A DNA stretch of 64,000 nt from NCBI GenBank assembly GCA_910589415.1, contig OU342630.1, positions 16,649,867 to 16,713,866 on the forward strand. Reading direction: 5' to 3'. Shown in pieces: positions 21,868-33,849 of this stretch. Each line of letters starts with the position of its first letter. Position 1 is the first letter of the stretch. A program made the translations under genes and the position numbers. The notes under the pieces are model-generated. The model did not search any database. It saw nothing but the letters and a program-made list of their open reading frames with translations, and was not told the DNA's origin. The stretch is from Malachius bipustulatus. Taxonomy: Eukaryota; Arthropoda; Insecta; Coleoptera; Melyridae.

Positions 21868-23357
21868 TAGTTTGTAAGTATGTAATGAATGAATAGGATA
21901 ATTAATACTGACTGTAGGATAATACATTGGTATAAATACATAGATAAGAAAGTATGCACGTATACCTAAGTACAAGGATATTCAGGAGACATGCCCCTAA
22001 CAACTAGAGGCTGTGGTTTAATAATTATTATGGTAACAGTGATGGTAACCTGATAAGTTATTTAAATTTGAACATTGTACCTACCTACTGAAAGAAAATC
22101 ATTTCAAAAACTGATGAACACAATAATAATACACACGCATGTTATACATAATATATAAGTTTAGATACGTCCAATGATTAAACTAAACGCTCATCCTTCA
22201 AATTTAAACACGTGTAGCCATGTCTTTCGAATTACATGAATAAAATAAATGAATAATAAACTGTATTGAATGAGGATTTTGCGTTTTCAAAGAAACAACA
22301 TTTGAATATTTGTATTCTGGTCACAAACGGCTTTGAATGAAAGGGAAGAGAATGGGTGTAATCTGTTAAATAATTTAAAATTTTAACTTGAGCTCCGACA
22401 AAGTTATGCAAATAACTTCATTCATTTTATCTCATTTATATAAACGTTATTTTAATGGAATCTCTCACGGATGGGTAAGTGGAAAACAAGTACCTAGTGT
22501 AGTAGATTGTCTGTCTAGAAAGAGTTGGTAAGTAATTTAAGTGATGTTACTCAAGTTAAACATTGTTTTTAGACTTAAGAATGGGAAAACATTTCATTTT
22601 AATTATGGATTTATGGAAACACTCACCTTTTGTTGGTTTTCAATCTGTTTTCTCTTCGAGGTGATTAAATTCTCTTCATATCTGCAAACGAACAAAATAA
22701 ATTCTAAAAAAATCAATTAAAATAATTTACTTGTTAATGCGCAATGCCATATTTCAAAAGATCCGCGACTCTTATGAGTAGACACAATCCAGACACACAT
22801 GTCAGTATTTAACCTTTTATGTTGCTACATGACTCAAATTGTAAACGAAAATCATCACCATCAGCAAAGTGACATTTTATTTTGATAATTAAATAGTGGA
22901 CAGGCCGAAAATTGATGGCCCAAAGCTACATCTATTCTACCTGAACTTGGAGTGATTGAGCTTAACATACTTGAGTACAAAAGTGGATCCTGAAGAAGTA
23001 ATGGCACCTAAGAGAAGAAATCGTTGGAGAAAAGTTCAAGTATTTTATATTTATTAAGAATCGGAGACAACATTTAGAATAACTTCAGTAGTTGCTGAAA
23101 TATGCTGAAATACTGAAAAAATTAAATTTCTCATTTTCTCAACTTTTTTTTATTATTCAAAAGAAGTTAATAATTTTCATGTACCCTATATAGAGGTACC
23201 TACCTCAACATACCTAATACCTAATTTACCAAATTTCAATGTTTTAATATTTGTAAGAGATGATTTTCATAAAATTTTAATCAAATGCCCAATAGTTATA
23301 ACAAGCTTGTCGTATGATTTTTGTCACGATAATAGATAAAATATATAAAATCCGTTT
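21868..23357. other. AT-rich stretch, nothing recognised
   Basis: No motif-bearing frame, no strong inverted repeat and no RNA gene. Short GTACCTACCTA-type repeats typical of this genome occur. Confidence 0.5.
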
Positions 23358-23541
23358 GACGCTGCCAGATGCCTGTGGTTCGAATCCCAGCTCGGCTTGG
23401 TTGTTTGTATTCGTTTATTTATTTATTTCTGTACAAATGTCTCTGTGGCTGCATGAGTTCGTTCTCGAAGCCAAAGTTACCAGAGTGGAGCGACTATGTC
23501 TTACCTGCACAGTTAAAACCGATAGTTTCATCGACAATTAA
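23358..23541 (+). mobile_element. tRNA-derived SINE fragment (B box only)
   Basis: GGTTCGAATCC at 23377-23387 is a perfect Pol III B box within tRNA-like text (CCAGATGCCTGTGGTTCGAATCCCAGC). The upstream part is AT-rich and lacks an A box at normal spacing, and no cloverleaf can be closed, so it is not a tRNA gene. About 150 bp of non-tRNA body follows. A 5'-truncated SINE is the best reading. Overlapping frames at 23314-23566 are by-products. Confidence 0.5.
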
Positions 23542-23575
23542 TATTTACCAATTTTCGTGTCTTTAGCTTAATATA

Positions 23576-23734
23576 CAGGGAAAATAAAAAATAAAAACCT
23601 TTTTTTTAATTCTTCGGAGGGGTGTAACTTTTTCGGGGAGAGTTTTTTCGAAAAATTCTATACCAAATACCCCCCTTAATTTTCATCACAGAATCACCCC
23701 TTAATTTTTTTCGGTGTTATTTAGATACACCCTG
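23576..23734. mobile_element. Short MITE-like CAGGG...CCCTG element, TA TSD
   Basis: A 159-bp segment bounded by TA-CAGGGAAAATA and TACACCCTG-TA. Only the terminal bases pair well. It has the same termini and target preference as the larger foldbacks, so it is probably an extreme deletion derivative or solo fossil. Confidence 0.45.
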
Positions 23735-24007
23735 TATAAAAATTGTGAGTTTGTTCTAATATCTTGATATGTTGTCAGGCATTTAAACAGTGATTAGCTG
23801 ACAAGCTATTAAAATGCAGTTGATTCAGTTTGTGCCACCCAACCAAATGTAACAAATTGTCATAGTTGATCAGTTATCCAACAACTTGTCAGAGCTATTT
23901 TATTTGTGGAACCGTGCTTTATCTCCTAAAATTTAAATTTTAATAATAAAATAATCGAATAAATTTCAACGTCTGGAGCAAAATAGAAGACAGGGTTTGT
24001 TCATCTA

Positions 24008-25568
24008 CAGGGTGAGTTTTTTTCAATGTTTAGTACAGGGATCTGGTAAACTACTGCAGTTAGAGGAACGGTTAAATGGGGAAAGAAGTGCAGTTTTATG
24101 AGCTTAATTCAAAACAGCTTTTGTTTTTCTGAAAATCTCCATGGCTTCCTAGATATTTAACATAAAGTAAATTCCGCGGATTTCTTTACAGCGAGATAGA
24201 AGTCTTATTATTGGGATTAGAGAAAAATCGTAAAGGAAAACCTTTTAGACGATTTCATAGACAATAAAACGACGTTACAATTTTTTTTATTTGTTGTGTC
24301 ATTTTCGAGCTATGACGTAAACTTGTGTTTTTTAAAATGTAAGTCATAGTTGGCTATGACATCATTCGATATGTCTTTTTTTTTCTAAATACAACGATAT
24401 AAAACTCGATATTGTTTTTTCGGGAAATAAAAAAGTTAGGACGGTTTTTAATTTTATTTCCTCAAATACGTGGTATAGGCGCTGAATTTAATAGTTAATT
24501 TTGAATTGAAAATCTTATATGAATTAATAGTTCAACGGGATAGCTAGTTTTTCGAGAACTTTAAAAAAAATATTAATTTTAATTCTAATCTTTCAAAAAT
24601 CTTGTAACAATACCTACCTACGCTGTAGAACTTTAGACTAAATATTCATATCAAAATGTGACGGTTGCTTAGCAACAGTAACAGAAACAGTGAAACTATA
24701 AAATTTGACAGTTAGTTACTTAGAGGCTTATAGTTTCCATTGAACTTTAAGCATGAAGTCAGGTTTTGCAGAAGTTCTTAAATCGTATAACCTGCAAGGT
24801 GAATTACTAGTATGGAGTTTTCCAACCAAGAGAAGCGTGATATGATAGAATGTTATATTCAGTGTCAAAAGAATGCTGTCAGGGCTGCGGAACAATATTT
24901 TCGCAGATATTTTAATCGTCGTTAACCTTTTATATTCAAATGTTTCATAATATTTTCTAGAGTTACTAGATGGCTATTAGAAAATTTGTAGTTAATTAAG
25001 TATAATAATTGTTTGCATAGAGGATTACAAGTTATTCTGCAAAATTATCTATGTATAATTTCAAATTCAACTGAGGTCTATCAGTTATACTTACATGGCC
25101 GCCTAGTTAAGTTGAAGAAATAAAATTAAAAACCGTCCCAACTTTTTTATTTCCCGAAAAAACGATATCGAGTTTTATATCGTTGTATTTAGAAAAAAAA
25201 GACATATCGAATGATGTCATAGCCAACTATGACTTACATTTAAAAAAACACAAGTTTACGTCATAGCTCGAAAATGACACAGCAAATAAAAAAAAATGTA
25301 ACGCCGTTTTATTGTCTATGAAATCGTCCAAAAGGTTTTCCTTTATGATTTTTCTCTAATCCCAATAATAAGACTGCTATCTCGGTATAAAGAAATCCGC
25401 GGAATTTACTTTACGTTAAATATCTAGGAAGCCATGGAGATTTTCAAAAAAACAAAAGCTGTTTCGAATTAAGCTCATAAAACTGCACTTCTTTCCCCAT
25501 TTAACCGTTCCTCTAACTGCAGTAGTTTACGAGATCTCTGTACTAAACATTGAAAAAAACTCACCCTG
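24008..25568 (+). mobile_element. CAGGGTGAG foldback family, copy 1, with transposase start
   Basis: The left arm CAGGGTGAGTTTTTTTCAAT (24008 on) pairs with the right arm ATTGAAAAAAACTCACCCTG, and pairing continues for several hundred bases (through TTTAACCGTTCCTCTAACTG and GTCATAGCTCGAAAATGACA). TA flanks both ends (24006-24007 and 25569-25570). The unpaired centre (about 24640-25090) holds a 37-codon transposase N-terminus. A second copy is at 38252-40664. Confidence 0.88.
24812..24925 (+). pseudogene. IS630/mariner transposase N-terminal remnant
   Basis: A short frame of 37 codons starts MEFSNQEKRDMIECYIQCQK and continues with NAVRAAEQYFRRYFNRR before a stop. The pattern (ER-DM--IY--C--N---AA--Y--R+P-R) is the first helix-turn-helix of the IS630/Tc1-mariner-clan transposases found in insects, which binds the element's inverted repeats. 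It matches in layout the N-terminus of the larger pseudogene at 44612-45767. The rest of the gene has been deleted, leaving the start codon and DNA-binding helices in the middle of a foldback. It is too short to be listed by usual ORF cut-offs. Confidence 0.7.
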
Positions 25569-25570
25569 TA

Positions 25571-27029
25571 TAAACGATAAAATATATAAACATACCAAAA
25601 AACCGTAGAACCAATATCGATATTTTTTCTTAAAAACAATGCTACCTCGATTTTATAAGTGTGCCTTTTTTATAGGAATATCTGGAATTCCGAAAAAAAA
25701 GCAATAAGAAATTAATAATAAAAAATAAGATATACCTAACACTTCTTTTTTTTATGAGGCAAAAAGTGTTATGTGACTCCGGATTCTAAGCACCTTGTAT
25801 TATTTTGAATATTCATTTAGAAACTTTTTCTACTGTAAATTCCTATATGATATGAGTTTCTAAAAAAATAATTCTGATACTTTAATAATGAGCCTGAGTC
25901 GCAAATATAAATATAAGAATTTCACTGGGATCATTCCGCGAAAAAGCACGCATTTGTGGCGTAATATAAAGCCTCAAATAAAGACCGAGGAGGGAATTCA
26001 GTCGGGGTTTGGGATGTGTACCTGTTTCGGTGGTTGACTTCTTTCATTAATCTTTTCCCAAGATGGGTTTCGTGATGAACAGACATTGCAACAATTCACA
26101 CCACCCGCTACGATTGGAAATAGAATGGTTTTCTGTCTGGAGGATTTTAGAGCGAAACCCGAGAAAAGGGAAGTAAAAATAAATTGGTCTTTCGTAAAGC
26201 TTTTAAATGCTAAGGGATGCCTGATTTAATTAAATTCCAGATTCTGTTTTCCTTTTTGTATTAACAGTTCAATGTACAGAATGCCAAATAACGTAGATAT
26301 CTGACAGGTGTTTAGGTATATAGAACAAAATATTTCTGACATAAGATTGAATACAGTGTGGATCTTTAATATCTCCCTTTTTTATGAGCTATTAAGATAT
26401 ACACTGTTGTGTAAATACTATCTTTTGACGTGAACGTAATCAATGTCAAAATCAAGATTAAGGCGGGGCCACATTTTGTATTTTTTACTGTAGAAAGTAT
26501 GGTCCTGCGATACAGCATTGCAAAGGTTTCACAAAGAAGAATATTATTAAAAAAAATTAATTTCCAATGAGACTTTAAATGAAAAACCTCCATGAATTTT
26601 TATTTTTAGAAAAAATATCGTGTTTTATATCACTGTACTTGGAAAAACAACTCTTGGGAAAAAAGCGTTTAGGTCTTTTTCCTTTTGTATTTTTCTCTAA
26701 TCTTAATAATAAGAGTAATACTCGTAGCTAAGTTTAGAGAAATTCCCAAAATTTTGTTTATGTCAAACAGGTGTAGGTAACTTTATTATAGTAGCCCATT
26801 AAGAGTTTCAAAAAACATAAGTTGTTCCAAATTTAGTTCAAAAGAAGCTGGCCTTCTTTGTTCATATTTATTTGCTTTATTATCATATTCTGAAATAATA
26901 AGGAATACCTATATTTCCATCAAATGCCGTTAGTTCGCTTGAAAAACGTCATTTTTCGAAAGAAGATGTACCTAAGATTTTGATATGTATTTTTTTGGAT
27001 GAGCTTGATTTTTGGTTTCGTTGACTTAT
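25571..27029. other. AT-rich stretch, no gene recognised
   Basis: Contains echoes of foldback arms near 26600-26730 (CGTGTTTTATATCACTGTAC, TCTCTAATCTTAATAATAAG), resembling diverged pieces of the CAGGGTGAG family arms. No coding motif is visible. Confidence 0.45.
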
Positions 27030-27265
27030 TCAATAGCGACTGATATGAAGAAACAATATGGCGGCTATTATAAGAAAAACAAAAGTTGACTATGAAAACC
27101 TGCAGGATAAAATCAGGGAAAATTCTTGGCAACGTCAAACGAATTTACCGATGATGAATTATGTAAATCTTCAATAAATTATTTTTTTAATTTCCAATAA
27201 TTATTATAAACAAGACGTGGTTAAAATAAAAAATCTCGATATTTCGGTTTTTCTACCATATTTCA
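27030..27265 (+). repeat. Dispersed ATGGCGGCC repeat, copy 2
   Basis: Shares CAATATGGCGGCTATTATAA, AAAGTTGACTATGAAAACCT and the AACGTCAAACGAAT segment with the copy at 20330, in the same order. Diverged. Confidence 0.6.
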
Positions 27266-27269
27266 GCAA

Positions 27270-29089
27270 CGACAGAAGTTATCCTAAATTTTATCCTAAG
27301 CTTCCGATTTTGCAGAACGATTTCTTCACGTTCTTTTTTAATTTAACCTACTGTCTATATCTCATAGCTCCCAATATTACAAAGTACTGCACTTTAACCT
27401 GGACACACTGTATACCCCTAAAAGATTATATTATGCACGGTGAAAAAAATAATGACAAGCTAATCCCAAAACTCTGAAAAAAGTTCCTGCGTGTTTATAG
27501 GGGCTCTGTTCACGAGAGGATAACAAAAAACAACAAAAGAAATCTGTCTGATTAGTCTGCTCGCTCTGCTCAATACCAAAGTCATTTGGAAAACAAAAAA
27601 TACGAGACCTACTTATCTCAAGCAAACAATAAGAGATATATAAATGAAAAATGATGGAAGATCTCGATTACTTCTAGACATAATTTCGTATATTTGGCTG
27701 GTGATTTATTTCTCACAATCAAGGCAAGATATTAAATTTAAAAATTGTCTAGACGTAATATTTTTGTAGGACACAACTTAAAAGCATTTCTAATAATATA
27801 TAATAGCTCATTTCAGCGAGTATGAAGTTATCGGCCGAAGTTATCGCGTCAGCGAGGGACGGTCTCATGCGAGCTCAAATGGGCTTCGTTCCGTCCGTGA
27901 TATACAATGAGACATATATGGTATTTTTTTAGCGTGATCGCGTTGAATACTTAAATGAACTTACCTAGGTTGGGTACCCCTATTAAGACTAAGAAAATCA
28001 TACCGAATCAAATCGGTATATTTATTATTGTTTTAGCGCGCTTCGGCTAGCTTGAAACATGCATGTATCGTGGTATCGATGTCGAGAGCTGTCAACTGAG
28101 TGCTTTCGTTCGAGCTAAGTAGCTCTGACCTGCCGTTATCATCAGTAACTAATAACAACTACTGTGAAAATTTATCCGCACTTGGGCGAGAAAGTTGTCG
28201 TTAGCGGGCTGGAAAAATGTTTACACTTTGAAGCAAACCGCTGTAATACATCGGGTTGTCGTCATTCGGGTGGCTGTTTCCTATAGAAAAGTAATTTAAT
28301 TTTGGTGACCCGTTGCTGTTCTAAAGAACGTTTTCTTATAAAATAGTAAGGAATATTAGCAATGCAACGGAACCATAAGTGCTGTTAAAGCAATTCACCA
28401 ACGGTAGTTTTCGCTGGGATTGTTATTTAATTCGGTGTAGATAGGTATGTATTTACTTGGTACAAACCTTGCATCAAGCTTGTACCAATTTTGTTTTTCG
28501 CTGATGTTTTTTATTTTTATAAGATAACGTTATTTAGAACTATAACGGGTCGCAAAAAAAAACACATTGAAAAGACGAATATGATATAAAGGAATAATTT
28601 TGTGCAACTTTCGAAATTTTTGAAAACTCGGAAATTTCTCAGAAAACTCAGTTCAACAAATTTTTTTTTTATAGAGGGTTCAAAATTGGTACATGGGTGG
28701 AAAATAAAACATCAAACAACTTTTTCCTGTGACATTTTACAAAATTTTCAAAATTAATGCCATATTTTGTAATTTTTTGTATAAAATGTCAATTTTGACA
28801 GTTGTAAAAGACAGGGGGTGTGCGTGTTATTTGTAATCAGTTTTAAAGCACAAACTATTAGCGAAGTGAACATTTTCCTAAACCGGAGAGATTTTTCCCA
28901 TATGATGCGTACACATGTCTCAAACGACTGTATATCACCGATTTTTATTATCATGGTAGACACATTCAGGGGTACACATTCACATTAATAATTAAGGCTT
29001 CATTGTAAAAAGAAGATAAGGTTTACTTAATCCTGAAAAATGTCATATTTTCCGAGAAGTTAATACACAATGACCACTAATAGTTATTT
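27270..29089. other. No gene recognised
   Basis: AT-rich with a GC-balanced patch at 27830-28320. At 27860-27900 GGACGG...CCGTCC text can fold. No motif-bearing frame or splice-bounded exon is convincing. Confidence 0.45.
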
Positions 29090-29196
29090 ATTATACAAGA
29101 GAAAAAAGTGATAGATTTTAGCTCGAGATGTGATTTCAGCGGAGGGGACAAACACATCGAGAGCTAAAATCGTACTTTTTTCTTGTGTGCAATATA
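29090..29196. repeat. Strong hairpin, about 43-bp arms
   Basis: The left arm (29090-29132) includes ACAAGAGAAAAAAGTG and GATTTTAGCTCGAGATGTG. The right arm (29152-29196) includes CACATCGAGAGCTAAAATC and TACTTTTTTCTTGTGT. The loop is about 19 bp. It could be the terminal hairpin of a transposon or a small RNA source. Confidence 0.75.
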
Positions 29197-29650
29197 CAAT
29201 TTTTTTCTGCGAGAAGAAATATCAGTGTTAGAATGTCGAAAAACGTAGTTAGATAACTGAAAATAACTTTGGACTGTTGATCTATGTTGTATTTAAATTT
29301 TCAAACTGGTAGACTTTTGTAGTAATCGACGTTGCCTGGTAACGAAACGATTTAATTCGATAAACGTCATAATTTAATTAAAATTTTAGATAGTTTTGCA
29401 AAGATTCTTGTAAGGTCTCAATGAGTGAATTTATTAATATGGATAGTGATTGTTTGATATATATTTGATATAAATTTAATGATATCTGAGTGTTAATAGT
29501 AGCTATACCTAAGCCGCCATTTCGGGGAAATAAGTACTCATTTATTTCCCTGCTAATTCATTTTTTTTCCCCGATAAGATGCAGCTCATATAATGAGGCA
29601 TTTTTCTACCTGTCAACGGGGAACAAAGTTCAAACTTTTAGCCCGTCGCA
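29197..29650. other. No gene recognised
   Basis: AT-rich sequence between the hairpin and the mariner fragment. The frame from 29490 is only meaningful where it enters transposase text after about 29660. Confidence 0.4.
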
Positions 29651-29659
29651 GAAAAAAAT

Positions 29660-30055
29660 TTATTGTTTGGGTACGTATTTTGTGGTACGCTCGAACATTC
29701 TCGACGAGGCCATCGAACCACTTATCGTTCAAGGGATAGAAAATCAAATAATTGATGTCGCTGGAAATCTTATTTTGTAAGCAGATATGTTTTGCCCTTT
29801 CAAGAAGATGGAGTTCCATCTCACTATTTCCGTCCAGTACGACTGTGGTTAGACCAAAAATATCTCGGCAGATAGATTGGCCAAAGGTGAACAATTGAGT
29901 GGCCAACGAGACCACCACATTTAACTCCTTTGGACTTCTTTCTTTGAGGGGGAGGGGGAGGGTCATCATAAATTTGTTGTTTACAAAACAGCCTGCTAAC
30001 GTAAGATGATCTCAGAAAGTCAGGAGAGCGAATTACAGGAGCGTGCCGATCTCTC
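29660..30055 (+). pseudogene. Mariner-type transposase fragment, heavily mutated
   Basis: The plus strand reads LGTYFVVRSNILDEAIEPLI (29668 on), then from 29798 FQEDGVPSHYFRPVRLWLDQ and KYLGR, a stop, then IEWPTRPPHLTPLDFFL. This is the core of a Tc1-mariner/IS630-clan transposase: the D in F-Q-E-D-G-.P-H is the second catalytic Asp. The third block normally reads SPDLTPLDFFLWG; here the third Asp is replaced by His (PPHL). Three stops in the core and a G-rich insertion after FFL show it is dead. The N-terminus and C-terminus are absent or scrambled. Minus-strand frames here are shadows. Confidence 0.75.
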
Positions 30056-30300
30056 ACAGTATTTTGAGATTTTGAACAATTTTTGTAATGAATGAGACAA
30101 TAAAATAACAATTTCAACGGGAAATAGTTTTTTTAATGGCAGCTTTAAAATAAGATGTCTAGAGGGGGGTGAGGAATTGAACATATTATGCTTATCATGG
30201 GCCCCCTCGAATATAAAATCGACCTGTCTCGGAATTTATTCGATAAAAATTTTTTAAGGGAGAAATCGGAAATGGCAAGTTTAAAATTGACACCCTGTAT
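30056..30300 (+). mobile_element. 3' flank and right end of decayed mariner element
   Basis: After the transposase text, AT-rich sequence runs to GACACCCTG-TA at 30291-30300, the typical right end of the foldback class. No matching left end was found upstream, so the left part is lost. Confidence 0.45.
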
Positions 30301-30557
30301 ACATTGGCTTTTAACGCAAGAACCATAAGAACACTAGAATAAGAATAATAATCATTACAGATTGCAACTTTTCTACAATTCGATGTTTTGAATTCTGAAA
30401 AATACTCTGTTATAACGCATTTTACTACAAAACTTCAATAAACAAAATATCAAAATTGATGTCCCGTACGATTGTACACGCTTTGTTGGAAAAGCCTGTA
30501 CAATATGGCTTTGATAGAAAAACTATCAATACGTCGATTAGTTTTTCGAAGATAATA

Positions 30558-31278
30558 CAGGGTGTTCTATAAGCTCTATGACAAACTTTGACAGATTATA
30601 GGTCACTTAATTGACATGACGTGTGTCCGATTCGTTTTTGTTTATGAGTTATAAACAAGTGAAAATCACAATTTTTCATTTTGAAATCAGTGTACCTACT
30701 TTGGAAACGACTCAAGATATCTGAAAACAGCTTACGTGTCCCTATTTTAACTTTTTAAGTACTCTATCCCATGACGTAGATGAAATCTTTATATTTGTAA
30801 TTTGGAGCCGTTTCCTATGCGTTCAAAATGAAAAATTGCCAGTTTCATTTGTTTATAACTCATCATAACCTACTCATTTTAAACTGCAACTGTAGAAACC
30901 ATTCTTATTGGATTTTCTCATTATGAAAATACATACAGGGTTCCTTAAAAAAAAAACCTAATTACTGATCCAAGGAACCATCCTGTGTGAAAAAATGGTT
31001 CGCCAATAAAATATAAATTAAATAAAAAAAATTTACTTGTTTTTTATTTTCCCAAAAAACAGTATTTTCCGTTTTATGGAATTTATTCCTTACTCATGAT
31101 GTGAACTGTATTCTTTTAAACGCTTGTTCTATAAATCTCTATATGTCTATATAAACCTGTCTATATAAACATATTCTAAACCAAAACGAATCGGACCCAT
31201 GTTTACTAAAAAAAAATGTTTAAAATCAAGTAACCCCTCATCTGCTAAAGTTTGTCATAGAACTTGGAAAACACCCTG
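30558..31278. mobile_element. CAGGGTGTTCTATAAG foldback, TA TSD
   Basis: The left end CAGGGTGTTCTATAAGCTCT and the right end AACTTGGAAAACACCCTG pair imperfectly, and adjacent text (TATGACAAACTTTG / AAAGTTTGTCATAG) pairs well. TA is on both sides (30556-30557 and 31279-31280). The interior carries the shared CACTTGTTTATAACTCA module in both orientations. No coding sequence. Confidence 0.8.
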
Positions 31279-31280
31279 TA

Positions 31281-31682
31281 TTGACTAATCATTATTTTTC
31301 TCGAAATTATCAAATTTCTGAGAAAAAAATCAAATTTAAATATGTATACTACCGTTATTTTTCAAGGTATCCGTTTTTACATGATAAATTTACACCTGCA
31401 GCCGTTCTGTGATCTAATTTTGGACTACATTTATTGTTTTTCAAGCAAAGTGGAAGTAGTTTAGAGAAGCGTTTTCGTACATCAAACACGAGAGTATTTC
31501 TAGTTCAAGTTATCAGCTAGTCAATTGAATCGGTAATATAAATTACCATTTGCATACTGACGAGTAGGTATACTGCTTTCTCATGGATTAAGGTAAATCT
31601 TTTTTTTTCCACTATTTACAGTCTTTTTCTTTTGGTTCTCCTCTTTTATCAATTACTTTTCCTAAACTGTCAAATTATTTTC
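31281..31682. other. No gene recognised
   Basis: AT-rich spacer between a foldback and the first hairpin-rich repeat. Confidence 0.5.
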
Positions 31683-32563
31683 TTTTTCTACTCCCAACTT
31701 TTAATATACATATTAAATATGAATCACCAGTGCTTTAATGGGTCTCATTAAGATACAAATTTTCATTAAAGCACTGGTCAAGCTATCCAATGGCAGAGGA
31801 GCATTTGCAATCGAATCGGTTCCTTTTCGCTCATGATCGGGTCGGCAAGCCAACCGAAGTCACAGAGTTGTCATACTCACGACAAAAATTGCCTTGTGAT
31901 ATAAGTTCTGTATTTCTGAAAAAAAATTCTGAACGTTTATTTAATTTAGAACATAAGTAACATTCAAAGAAAATTTATCAAGATTTTATGTTACCTTAAT
32001 TAATTTGATAAGTAGGTATATCGTGTAAAAGATGGGAAGATAAAGTATTATATCATTCGTAGCGCTCCGTGATATAGTATTCAAAGCGGCAACGCTGCGA
32101 CCCGCGTTGCGCAATCATACAATATCGTAATTAATGGCTGTCAGTTATTAAAATTATTAATTAATCTCAAAATCGAAGCGTAAAATTCGGAATTCGAACT
32201 TCGCATAATAAAAATTACGCAGTAGTGAGTAGTGCCCTTTAAACTTGATACTAAAACATGTCTCAGCAGAATAATCTTAGCAACGAAGTGAGAATTTGGT
32301 ACCTAATATGCGTAAGCAAATAGCAACCTATCTTAAACTCAATGATCCGCAATTGTACATGGGTCATTGTTAAAATATATAATTTTTTAATCTTTTCTAT
32401 GAAATAAAAAAGGGTCGTAGAAAAAATAGTGTATGAAACTCGCAGATAATGGCTATTAATACGCTCTTATGATGGTTGAGACACTCGCCTACGGCTCGTA
32501 TCTTAACCATCATACTCGCGTATTAATAGCCTTCATTATAAGCTCGTTGCATAATATACTATT
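31683..32563 (+). repeat. 880-bp hairpin-rich repeat, copy 1
   Basis: Roughly 99% identical to 35676-36553, with about ten differences seen by eye. It begins TTTTTCTACTCCCAAC and ends CATAATATACTATT. It has no terminal inverted repeats and no obvious target duplication. It contains a perfect 15-bp stem (31726-31740 with 31764-31778, ACCAGTGCTTTAATG) and a long stem near its 3' end around CGCCTACGGCTCG (32448-32535). The lack of inverted ends plus a 3' hairpin is Helitron-like, but the 3' terminus is not a clean CTRR, so the class is unresolved. Confidence 0.8.
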
Positions 32564-32875
32564 ATATTATTTTCGAGTAACTATAGTCATTGATTTATCA
32601 ATGAATTGATTTTTATGTCAAATCAGTTTCACTTTATGTCAATTGCTTTTCCTATTTACTTACAGTGACATTATTTTAACCATTGGAAAAGCATTTGTAT
32701 AAATGGAATCAAATTTGACATAAAAGGAATTTAAATTGAAAAATCACACTGACGTTTGATAAATAGGGAAAGCATTTGATCAATTTAGAAAAGCAATTCA
32801 CAAAAGACGAAAACCAAAAGAAAAAGATTGTAAATATATTAAATAAAATGGTTTTTATGAAAATTGAGTCATATA

Positions 32876-33847
32876 CAGGGTGTTAATGAATAGGTGTTAC
32901 AAACTTAAAGGGCATGTAGGAAACGCAAAAATAGGTGATAAATTTCCTGTAGACATGGGTCGTTGGAGCTTTAGCTTTCGAAATAATGGATGTTAGAGTT
33001 CTTCGAAAAATTTAATCAATCTTTTTTGAATATCTACAAACTGGCTGATCAGAATAACTCGAATTTTTTTACAGCTGTTGTATTAATTGAAGAACATGAT
33101 TTGATACTCCCATTGAAAAAATGTTCAATCCAGTGGCGAGATCTGGGTGTGTTGTTAACCTTTTTTATTAAACAATTTCTACGCCACTGACTTTCAGGCA
33201 AATTTGTTATTTTTAGTGGATATAGGTACCTGGTTTTGTTTAGAGGAGAAAAGTGATTCTATATTTTTGTTGTAGGAAGCACTGTTTTCACGATACTTCG
33301 CAATGTAGGAACCCTTATGAGGTAAAATATCCTAAAAATCAATGCTATTGAGTTTTTCCAGAAATTAATAATTTTTGTGATCGTTATTGAAGCATGTTGC
33401 ATTACAAAAAACTTGCATGGGTTCCTACATTGTGGAATATCTTAAAAACAGTACGTCCTACAACAAAAACATAAGATGACTTTTCTCCTCTAAACAAAAC
33501 GAGGTATCTATCAAAAATAACAAATTTGCATAAAAGTCAGTGGCGTAGAAATTGTTTAATAAAAAAGGTAACAGCACACCCGGATCTCTGCCACTGGATT
33601 GAAAAATTTTTCAGTGGGAGTATCAAATCATCTACTTGAATTAATACAACAGCTATCAAAAAATTCATGTTATTCTGATCAGCCAGTTTGTAGATATTCA
33701 AAAAATATTAAATTTTTCGAAGAACTTTAACACCCTGTATCTCGAAAGCTGAAGCTCCAACGACTAATGTCTACAGAAAATTGATCGCCTATTTTTGCAT
33801 TTCCTACATGCCCTTTAAGTTTGTAACACCTATTCATTAACATCCTG
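32876..33847. mobile_element. CAGGGTGTTAATGAATAGG foldback, TA TSD
   Basis: The left arm CAGGGTGTTAATGAATAGGT pairs with the right arm ACCTATTCATTAACATCCTG. Pairing continues through most of the 972-bp element (for example TTTCGAAATAATGG-type and ACTGGCTGATCAGAATAAC segments). TA flanks at 32874-32875 and 33848-33849. The 66-codon frame at 32990-33190 lies in the arm and has no motif. Confidence 0.88.
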
Positions 33848-33849
33848 TA

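Noticed and set aside
23377..23387. Possible tRNA gene because of a perfect B box
   Set aside because: No A box at normal spacing and no cloverleaf stems; a SINE fragment fits better.
29613..30117. Two overlapping minus-strand frames of 118 and 97 codons
   Set aside because: The plus strand in the same place carries recognisable mariner transposase text, so the minus frames are antisense by-products.
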